64,000 nucleotides of DNA from Novosphingobium jiangmenense (GTDB taxonomy: Bacteria > Pseudomonadota > Alphaproteobacteria > Sphingomonadales > Sphingomonadaceae): the NCBI RefSeq assembly GCF_015694345.1, contig NZ_JADQDC010000004.1, positions 62,001 through 126,000 of the forward strand, in the 5' to 3' direction. Shown piece by piece: positions 34,101 through 40,011 of the stretch; the first letter of the stretch is position 1, and every line of letters begins with the position of its first letter. The notes under the pieces were generated by a model. The model searched no databases and was not told where the DNA came from. It worked only from the letters and a program-made list of their open reading frames with translations. The position numbers and the translations under genes were made by a program.

Positions 34101-35801
34101 CGTGGGCACTTCCTCGAGCACGCGGAAACCGAAGTTCTCAAGCACCGGCACCGCATCGGACAGGACGATCGCGCCTTCGCGCTGGTAGAGCTTGAGGCGC
34201 AGCGCGGCTTCGCCGGGATTGCGATGCAGGCGCACGGCACGGCGCGGGGCGTTGCTGCCCGAGAGCGTACGCAGGACGCGGATGTCGCGCGCGGCCTCTG
34301 CAGCGCCCGATGCGTTGCGATAGGCGATGGGGAAGGCATCGGCATAGCGCGCGGCGATGGCGGCGGCGCGGGAGGGCTCTTCGCTCGTGGCCAGCTCGGT
34401 TTCGACCGCGCCGGCCCAGCCGCGGACCATGCCCTGCAGCTGCTGATCGAGCGCGGCTTCGTCGGCGCGGGTGTCCTGATCGCGGACGTCGAGGACGAAG
34501 CGCAGCATGGCCAGCGTGCTGCCTTCGACCTGCAGCGACCAGTCGATCACCTGCGCTCCGGCGGCGGCTTCGAGCATCGCGCGGATGGCAAGGCGGACTT
34601 GGGTGGAAAGCACGTCGCGCGGGAGCCAGACGAAGGCGAAGAGGTGGCGGGCAAGCGGCGCTTCGACCAGCGCGAGGCGGGGGCGCGGGCGATCGACCAG
34701 ACTCATCATCGCGGTGGAGACGCGTTCGAGATCGGCATCGTCGAAGCTGACGAGGAGATCGTGCGGGAGGGCGGTGAGGGCGTGGACCAGCGCCTTGCCG
34801 GCATGGCCGTTGGGGGCGAAGCCGAACTTGTCCATCATCTCGGCCAGCTGGGTGCGCAGGCGCGGCACGCGATCGGGCGCGGCGGCGAGCGCGGCACTGG
34901 TCCAGACCCCGGCGTGGACCGAGAGGGCCACGACCTTGCCGCGTTCGATGCGCGGCACCATGAACAGGTCGAGGGGCACCCGGCGGTGGACGTTGGCGAT
35001 GCGGTTCGCCTTGACGATCAAGGGCGCGCGGCCCTTTCCGCTTTCGAACCAGCGGAAGGCGCGGGTGAAGGAACTGTCAGCGAGCAGGCTGCGGTCGCTG
35101 GCGCGGCAGATGCCGAGCGGCTTCTCCTCGGTGCCATCGCGCAGGCGAGTGACGCTGCCGAGCTGGGTGAGCATCCCATCGGCGAGCCAGCGCAGGAGTG
35201 CAGCGCCTTCCGGATCGGCAAGGCCCGCCGCGTCCTCGCGCATCGCGGCCTGCATCAGCGGCCAGTCGGTGACGGCAGCGCGGACATCGGCCAGCGTCTC
35301 TTCCAGCGCGGCGACGAGGCTGCGGCGCTGGCGCGCGTCGGCACGTTCGGTTTCGAGGTAGACGATCGATTCGCGGCGTTCGCCCGAAGCATCGCCTGCG
35401 GGGAAATCGGTGAGGTTGCCTTCGGCATCACGACGCACCGCAACGACGGGGTGAACCAGGCGGTCGATAGCGAGGCCCTGCGCGGTGATGGCAGAGGTGA
35501 TGGAGTCGACGAGAAAGGGCATGTCGTCGTTGATCACGGCGATGCGCAAGTGACGGCCGCCGCTGTCCGAACCGCTGACGCTTTCGATGGCGATGGCAGG
35601 ATCGCTGCCCTTGCGCACCGCGGCAGCTCCGGCGGAGAAACGGGCGGCTTCGGCGAGGCGCGCAGTGTCGAAATCGAGCGCTTCATCGGGCAGGAGAGCG
35701 GCGGCGAAACGCTCTGCCAGCGCGAGGGCAATCTGGTCGGAGGGGTCCTGCGAGGCTGGCGCGGCAGGGGCTTGCGAACGGCTTGCGGACGTTGACGCCA
35801 T
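31104..35801 (-). CDS. NAD-specific glutamate dehydrogenase, large (GDH-180 type)
   Basis: A 1565-residue enzyme of the very large GDH class that interconverts glutamate and 2-oxoglutarate with NAD. The N-terminal 700 residues hold ACT-like regulatory modules ([23 protein letters not shown]). The catalytic core includes [23 protein letters not shown] (substrate binding) and [16 protein letters not shown], with a nucleotide-binding domain around [14 protein letters not shown] and [13 protein letters not shown]. It is likely a homotetramer or hexamer mainly used for glutamate catabolism. It is complete, with its own promoter region upstream. Confidence 0.95.
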   Translation of the reverse strand: [1565 protein letters not shown]

Positions 35802-35856
35802 GGGGTTTTCCCGACTCTCCTTGCGAGAGGATATTTCACTCTCGTGTAATTATTGA

Positions 35857-35870
35857 ATACGTAAGCGTAT
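35857..35870. promoter_or_regulatory. Palindrome in the glutamate dehydrogenase promoter region
   Basis: ATACG-TAAG-CGTAT forms a 5-bp inverted repeat 56 bases upstream of the dehydrogenase ATG, next to an AT-rich stretch (minus strand TTGGAA near 35880 and TATTCA near 35856 could be -35 and -10). It may be a regulator site; this rests on symmetry and position. Confidence 0.35.
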
Positions 35871-35997
35871 CATTGTTCCAAAGAGTAATCCAGCCGTTGC
35901 GAGACCTCAAGTCCGGTTCTCTGGCGCGTCCGGCTTAACCCGCCGTTGTGAACCCTTTGCGCGTGTTTTCGTGCCGAAGGATTGCGGAAACGTGTTT

Positions 35998-36990
35998 TCA
36001 GGCTGGTGCGAGTTCGCGCGCGGCCTCGGCGGTGAGTCGCAGGGAACGCAGGCGCGCTTCCTGATCGTAGATCGAGGCGGCAACGATGATCTCGTCCGCC
36101 TGGGTGCGTTCGGCAAAGGCGGCGAGGCCAGCGCGGACCGTTGTTACCGAACCGCAAGTGCTGACCTGGCGGACATGCTCGAGCATGGCGAGGGCGGGCG
36201 GCGGCAGGCTGTCGCGGTAACCGGGGACGGGCGGCTTGAGCTTGCCGGGGGTACCGGTGCGCAGGGCGACGAATGCCTGATCCATCGACGAGGCGAGCAA
36301 CTGGCCTTCCTCATCGCTTTCGGCAGCGACGACATTGATGGCGGCGGCGCAATAGGGTGCGTCCAGAGTCTCGGAGGGCTGGAAGCGCTCGCGATAGATC
36401 TTCAACGCGGCATCGAGATGATCGGGCGCGAAGTGCGAGGCAAAGGCATAGGGCAGGCCGAGCATCGCCGCGAGCTGCGCGCCGAACAGGCTGGAGCCGA
36501 GAATCCACAGCTGCGGGCGCGCGCCCTTGGCGGGATAGGCCTGCAGCGGCACGCGCGGATCGCCGGCGAACTGGAGCTGAAGCTCGACCACGTCCTGCGG
36601 GAAGTCCTCGGCGGCGCGGTTGGTGTCCTTGTGCAAGGCGCGCATGATGCGCTGGTCGGCACCGGGGGCGCGACCAAGACCGAGGTCGATGCGGCCGGGG
36701 AACAGGGCGTCGAGCGTGCCGAACTGCTCGGCAATCACGAGCGGGTTGTGGTTGGGCAGCATGATCCCGCCCGAGCCGATGCGAATGGTCGTAGTCGAAT
36801 GGCCGATGTGGGCCAGCGCGACGGCGGTCGCTGCGCCTGCCAGTCCTTCCATGCCGTGGTGTTCGGCGACCCAGTAGCGCTGGTAGCCGCATTCCTCGGC
36901 CACGCGTGCGGCGGCGGCGGAGTTGTCGAGCGCGGCCCTTGCTGTCCCGCCCTCGACCACGCTGACCAGATCGAGGACGGAGAGTTTCAT
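35998..36990 (-). CDS. LLM class flavin-dependent oxidoreductase
   Basis: A 330-residue luciferase-like monooxygenase of the group 2 type (MsnO8-like). Family features: KLSVLDLVSVVEGGTARAAL, RYWVAEHHGMEGLAGAAT, IRIGSGGIMLPNHNPLVIAEQFGTLDALFPGRIDLGLGRAPG and PQLWILGSSLFGAQLAAMLGLPYAFASHFAP. It binds FMN or F420-like flavin. The substrate is unknown. The ATG overlaps the preceding TPR gene stop as ATGA, making a coupled operon with that gene and the upstream hydrolase. Confidence 0.92.
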   Translation of the reverse strand: MKLSVLDLVSVVEGGTARAALDNSAAAARVAEECGYQRYWVAEHHGMEGLAGAATAVALAHIGHSTTTIRIGSGGIMLPNHNPLVIAEQFGTLDALFPGRIDLGLGRAPGADQRIMRALHKDTNRAAEDFPQDVVELQLQFAGDPRVPLQAYPAKGARPQLWILGSSLFGAQLAAMLGLPYAFASHFAPDHLDAALKIYRERFQPSETLDAPYCAAAINVVAAESDEEGQLLASSMDQAFVALRTGTPGKLKPPVPGYRDSLPPPALAMLEHVRQVSTCGSVTTVRAGLAAFAERTQADEIIVAASIYDQEARLRSLRLTAEAARELAPA

Positions 36991-37913
36991 GGCGCTGTCT
37001 TTCCTGCGGTTGCCGGAGCTTCAGATTTAGGCGCGGGGCCAAGCTGTTCAAGGTAGCTCTGCGCGGTCTTGCCCGCTTCGCCGTCCTTGTCGGCCGAGAC
37101 GACCGATTCCCAAGACTTTCGCGCGGCCTCGTCCCGGCCCGAAAGCACCGCGATGACGCCCGCTTCGAGGCCGATCTGCGGATTGCGCGGGCCATATTGT
37201 GCGGCGACCTCGATGTCGCGCTGGGCGCGGTCGAGTTCGCCGTTGCGCCGGGCGAGCGTGGCGGAGAGGAGCCAGCCTTCGGGGTCTTCGGGCGCGAGAC
37301 GGTGGGCCTCGTCGAGTGCGTCGCCTGCCTCCGCCAGCCGCCCGAGCGCGACCAGCGCGCGCGAACGATCGGCCTGCATTGCCCCCAGCGCAGCATTGTC
37401 GGCATAGCCCTGAACGGCGATGGCGCGATCAAACCAGCCCAGCGCTTGTTCGGCCTTCCCACCGGCCAGCGCCGCGTTGCCGGCCATGCCCATGAGCGGG
37501 ACGGCGGCGACTTCCTGCTGCTTGGGCACGCCGGAGACGGCCTGGGCGAAAGCTTCCAGAGCGCCGTCAAAGTCCCCGGCGTTGGAACGCAGGATGCCGA
37601 GGCACTGGTTGGCGCGGACCTGCTGCCCGCCGTCACGGCTTTCGCCGAGCCACGTCTGCACTTCGACCATCGCCGCGTCGGGATCGGTGGCGGCCTTTTG
37701 CAGGCAGTAGGCCAGCCGGTCCTGCTCGGGCAGGTTCGGGCGTTCGAGGCCCGCCTGCTTCTCCGCCTCGCGCTGCTGCTCGGGGCTGCGGCGGCGCGGG
37801 ATCGGCAGGTCGGACGGGCGCATCGACATGGTGGCGGGACCGATCTGCATGAGCGAGGCCTGCTGTTCGATGCGATGCTCCACGGCAAAAAGCGGTGCGG
37901 GAAGATCGATCAT
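36987..37913 (-). CDS. Tetratricopeptide repeat protein, hypothetical
   Basis: A 308-residue protein whose region from about residue 95 to 290 consists of TPR-like helical pairs (LGILRSNAGDFDGALEAFAQAV, GNAALAGGKAEQALGWFDRAIAV, AHRLAPEDPEGWLLSATLARRNGELDRAQ). The N-terminal 90 residues are Pro/Arg/Gln-rich and probably disordered. No signal peptide is evident. ATG 37913 has AAGGA ten bases upstream; GTG 37934 is possible. A scaffold or binding role is inferred from the repeats. Confidence 0.8.
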   Translation of the reverse strand: MIDLPAPLFAVEHRIEQQASLMQIGPATMSMRPSDLPIPRRRSPEQQREAEKQAGLERPNLPEQDRLAYCLQKAATDPDAAMVEVQTWLGESRDGGQQVRANQCLGILRSNAGDFDGALEAFAQAVSGVPKQQEVAAVPLMGMAGNAALAGGKAEQALGWFDRAIAVQGYADNAALGAMQADRSRALVALGRLAEAGDALDEAHRLAPEDPEGWLLSATLARRNGELDRAQRDIEVAAQYGPRNPQIGLEAGVIAVLSGRDEAARKSWESVVSADKDGEAGKTAQSYLEQLGPAPKSEAPATAGKTAP

Positions 37914-37935
37914 GGCAGGCTTGTCCTTCGGCACG

Positions 37936-38682
37936 TCAGGCGTCTTGCCCGGCAGCGAGCCCGGCGAGTTCGCGCAGGAGCAGCGCGATGTCGGCAGGGC
38001 GCGAGAGCCGGTGATCGCCGTCCTTGATCAGGTGCACCTGCACATCGGCTGAACGCAGGGCGCGGGCGAGGTTGATCGAGATCTCCCACGGCACGTCAGC
38101 GTCGGCCTGACCGTGGATCAGGCGGACCGGGCCGTCGAAGGCAATGCCGCTGGCGAGGCGCTTGTGGCGTTCGGCGTCGGAAAAGAACCCGGCGTGAGTC
38201 GGGGTGGGTTCGGGGCCGTAGGGGTTGTCCTCGTAGATCGTGCGCCCGGCGGCGAGTTCGATGCGCTGCGATTGCGACAGGCCCCATTCGGTGAAATCAG
38301 GCGCAGGTGCGATGCCGACCAGTGCCTTTGCCCTCTCGCCCAGCGCTTCGGCGAGGAGGAGCATGAGCCAGCCGCCCATGCTGGAGCCAACGAGTTGCAC
38401 AGGCCCGATGCCGAGGTGGTCGATCAGGCCGACGATCTCGTCACGCCATTTGGAGAGCCGGCCATCGGCGAAGTCACCATCGCTTTCCCCGCAGCCGGTG
38501 TAGTCTAGCAAGAGGCAGCCGCGCCCGTGCTCGCGGGCCCATTGGAGCACGGCCTGCGCCTTGCCGCCGGCCATGTCGGACATGTAGCCGGGGAGGAAGA
38601 TGATGGTGGGAGAAGTGCCGGCGAGGTGGCGGTAGGCCATCTGCTGGCCGGAAGGCAGGGTAAAGCGCGCTACGTCGGTCAT
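37936..38682 (-). CDS. Alpha/beta hydrolase
   Basis: A 248-residue cytosolic hydrolase. The oxyanion region FLPGYMSDMAGGKA and the second acidic loop LDYTGCGESDGDF precede the nucleophile in LVGSSMGGWLMLLL, with acid in IHGQADADVP and His in DGDHRLSR. It resembles the palmitoyl-thioesterase ABHD10-like/YqiA-type group common in alphaproteobacteria. It is followed closely by the TPR gene. Confidence 0.87.
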   Translation of the reverse strand: MTDVARFTLPSGQQMAYRHLAGTSPTIIFLPGYMSDMAGGKAQAVLQWAREHGRGCLLLDYTGCGESDGDFADGRLSKWRDEIVGLIDHLGIGPVQLVGSSMGGWLMLLLAEALGERAKALVGIAPAPDFTEWGLSQSQRIELAAGRTIYEDNPYGPEPTPTHAGFFSDAERHKRLASGIAFDGPVRLIHGQADADVPWEISINLARALRSADVQVHLIKDGDHRLSRPADIALLLRELAGLAAGQDA

Positions 38683-38718
38683 GCCCTGTCATGGCCCGCA
38701 CGAACGGGCGGGGCAAGC

Positions 38719-38886
38719 TCAGTTGAGCGGAAGGATCAGGGTGACGTGAGGAACGGCGGCATTGGCGGTGCTGGCGGGGCGGTCAACCTTGTGGTGCTTG
38801 CTGGCGGACATCGAGGCAGCGGCGATGCCAATCGCAATGGCCAGCCACATGCCGATGCGGCGCGGGTGCTTTCCGGGCATTTTCAT
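38719..38886 (-). CDS. Small single-pass membrane protein of the XRE module
   Basis: A 55-residue protein with a basic N-terminus (KMPGKHPRR), one hydrophobic helix (IGMWLAIAIGIAAAS) and a polar, His/Lys-containing tail ending TLILPLN. ATG 38886 overlaps the stop of the XRE regulator gene as ATGA, which is the main reason to believe it is translated. No family is recognised. It is the last gene of the four-gene module. Confidence 0.6.
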   Translation of the reverse strand: MKMPGKHPRRIGMWLAIAIGIAAASMSASKHHKVDRPASTANAAVPHVTLILPLN

Positions 38887-39077
38887 TCTCCACGCTGGAA
38901 GATGTCTTCGATCGGCAGGGCGAAGACATCGGCGATGCGGAAGGCGAGCGGGAGCGAGGGGTCGTACTTGCCCGTCTCGATCGCGTTGACCGACTGGCGG
39001 CTGACCTCGAGCTTTTCGGCAAGGTCGGCCTGGCTCCAGTTGCGCTCGGCGCGCAGGACCTTGAGTCGGTTCTTCAT
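38883..39077 (-). CDS. XRE family helix-turn-helix transcriptional regulator
   Basis: A 64-residue Cro/CI-type protein that is essentially one HTH domain: KNRLKVLRAERNWSQADLAEKLEVSRQSVNAIETGKYDPSLPLAFRIADVF follows the canonical five-helix pattern. Such short regulators usually sit with membrane proteins and repress their own operon. ATG 39077 has GGAGG at good spacing and overlaps the preceding membrane gene stop as ATGA. Confidence 0.92.
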   Translation of the reverse strand: MKNRLKVLRAERNWSQADLAEKLEVSRQSVNAIETGKYDPSLPLAFRIADVFALPIEDIFQRGE

Positions 39078-39490
39078 TCGCCACCTCCGCACCGTTCCAG
39101 CAGCGCGTTGATGCAACCACCGAGGCCCAGCCCGCCGAACCACAGGACCGTGGCGTAGAACGCCGGGACGTGCGGGAGCAGGCCGAAGCTTTCGACAAAG
39201 CCCCATGCCGTCGCCACGCTGAGCGTGAAGCCGGTGGCGATGAGGATCTGCCGGGTCATCAGGTAGCGCTGATATTCATCGCGCAGCGAGGTCAGCAGGC
39301 GGCCGATCGCCACGAATACGCCGATCACCGGGAGCGCGGGAAGTAGCGCAGCGGCATAGGCGCTGAGGCCGGTGGGGGCGCTGTTCTTGAAGAACAGGTT
39401 CACGCCGACGAGCGTGGCGACGTAGCCGCCCATCAGCAGCATGACGGCGCGGGTGTAGCGGCGGTGTTCGGGAGTCATCCGGGCAACCAT
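39074..39490 (-). CDS. Integral membrane protein of the XRE module, hypothetical
   Basis: A 138-residue protein with four predicted membrane helices (VMLLMGGYVATLVGVNLFF, AAALLPALPVIGVFVAIGRLL, ILIATGFTLSVATAWGFVESF, FYATVLWFGGLGLGGCINALL) and a charged loop LRDEYQRYLMTRQ. This pattern is common next to short XRE regulators in sphingomonads and other bacteria, but its function is unknown to me. It is coupled to both neighbours. Confidence 0.8.
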   Translation of the reverse strand: MVARMTPEHRRYTRAVMLLMGGYVATLVGVNLFFKNSAPTGLSAYAAALLPALPVIGVFVAIGRLLTSLRDEYQRYLMTRQILIATGFTLSVATAWGFVESFGLLPHVPAFYATVLWFGGLGLGGCINALLERCGGGE

Positions 39491-39493
39491 GGC

Positions 39494-39664
39494 TCAGGCC
39501 TCCTGCTGGCGGCGCAGGCAGCGCGTGCCCGAAAGCGCGGCGACGAGCGGCACGAACAGCACGGCGGTGGTGGTCGAGCCCTTGGGCAGGACTTCGAAGA
39601 TATCGAGCAGGGCGATCACGACCATCACGAGGGCCGTCACGGCGGGGAGAACGAAGCGAATCAT
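39494..39664 (-). CDS. Small two-helix membrane protein (56 aa)
   Basis: Reading the minus strand from ATG 39664 to TGA 39494 gives a 56-residue protein: IRFVLPAVTALVMVVIALL is a membrane helix, followed by a KGSTTT turn, a second helix (AVLFVPLVAAL) and a basic tail (RCLRRQQEA). AGGAGG lies just upstream. It begins the four-gene module and ends three bases before the next start. It would be missed by length-filtered gene calling. No function is assigned. Confidence 0.68.
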   Translation of the reverse strand: MIRFVLPAVTALVMVVIALLDIFEVLPKGSTTTAVLFVPLVAALSGTRCLRRQQEA

Positions 39665-39804
39665 GGGTCAAGCCTCCTTGATCTGATGACAAGGTTACTT
39701 GACCATTCTACGCGCCATGTCAAGCGTCATTGTCATCATGCCAATGGTGCTTGACCTGATAGACCTAATGACTCTGCCACGGTTCCGCGCTAGAAGCGCA
39801 AGCG
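39665..39804. promoter_or_regulatory. Divergent control region with clustered TTGAC motifs
   Basis: 140 bases between the XRE module and the thrS leader. It contains at least four TTGAC/GTCAA occurrences in both orientations (for example around 39666, 39699, 39719 and 39750). The inverted pair at 39699-39725 is CTTGAC...GTCAAG. They may serve as -35 boxes and as half-sites for the module's own XRE regulator. Confidence 0.4.
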
Positions 39805-39873
39805 ATGGCCGACCGTTGCACCAGCACTACAACCACTACCCCCGCGAGCCGGGGGCGGTCGCTGCTGGGCTAA
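39805..39873 (+). CDS. Threonine-rich leader peptide of thrS
   Basis: A 22-codon frame from ATG 39805 to TAA 39871-39873 starting MADRCTS and containing six Thr codons within a seven-codon run (residues 6-12), followed by PASRGRSLLG. The Thr codons are three ACC, two ACT and one ACA; the last two types are rare in a genome this GC-rich. It ends 138 bases upstream of thrS. A weak AGAAG site lies nine bases before the ATG. It looks like a ribosome-stalling sensor of charged tRNA-Thr. Confidence 0.75.
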   Translation: MADRCTSTTTTTPASRGRSLLG

Positions 39874-39881
39874 GTCCTGCC

Positions 39882-39920
39882 GCGATGCCGCCGCCCGGTT
39901 CGGGCGGCCTTGCGCATCGC
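39882..39920 (+). promoter_or_regulatory. Attenuator-type hairpin in the thrS leader
   Basis: Nested stems: outer GCGATGC/GCATCGC (39882-39888, 39914-39920) and inner GCCGCCCG/CGGGCGGC (39890-39897, 39901-39908, loop GTT). A GGGCGG at 39853-39858, inside the leader peptide frame, can pair instead with CCGCCC at 39891-39896 and would break the hairpin. In turn GGGGG at 39851-39855 can pair with CCCCC at 39839-39843. This is the 1:2, 2:3, 3:4 logic of attenuators. There is no clear T-run, so transcription termination may need Rho or not occur. Confidence 0.6.
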
Positions 39921-39959
39921 CTCCCGAACCGACCGAATTGCCTGATGCGCGCCCTTCCG

Positions 39960-39991
39960 GTGGCGGCGCTCCTGTGCCAAAGCGCTGCCAC
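39960..39991 (+). promoter_or_regulatory. Second leader hairpin upstream of thrS
   Basis: GTGGCGGCGCT (39960-39970) pairs with AGCGCTGCCAC (39981-39991), an 11-bp stem with one G.U and a 10-base loop, about ten bases before the GAGAG ribosome site of thrS. It could influence translation initiation or mRNA stability. Confidence 0.5.
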
Positions 39992-40011
39992 GAGATTGCA
40001 GAGAGACCCGC

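Noticed and set aside
32880-35795. A 971-codon plus-strand frame opposite the glutamate dehydrogenase gene
   Set aside because: It mirrors the third-position GC bias of the real gene on the other strand and has low-complexity Gly/Arg/Asp composition with no recognisable motif.
39890-39908. Classical intrinsic terminator in the thrS leader
   Set aside because: The stem is strong, but the following bases (CTTGCGCATC) lack a T-run, so it is reported as an attenuator-type hairpin and not as a proven terminator.
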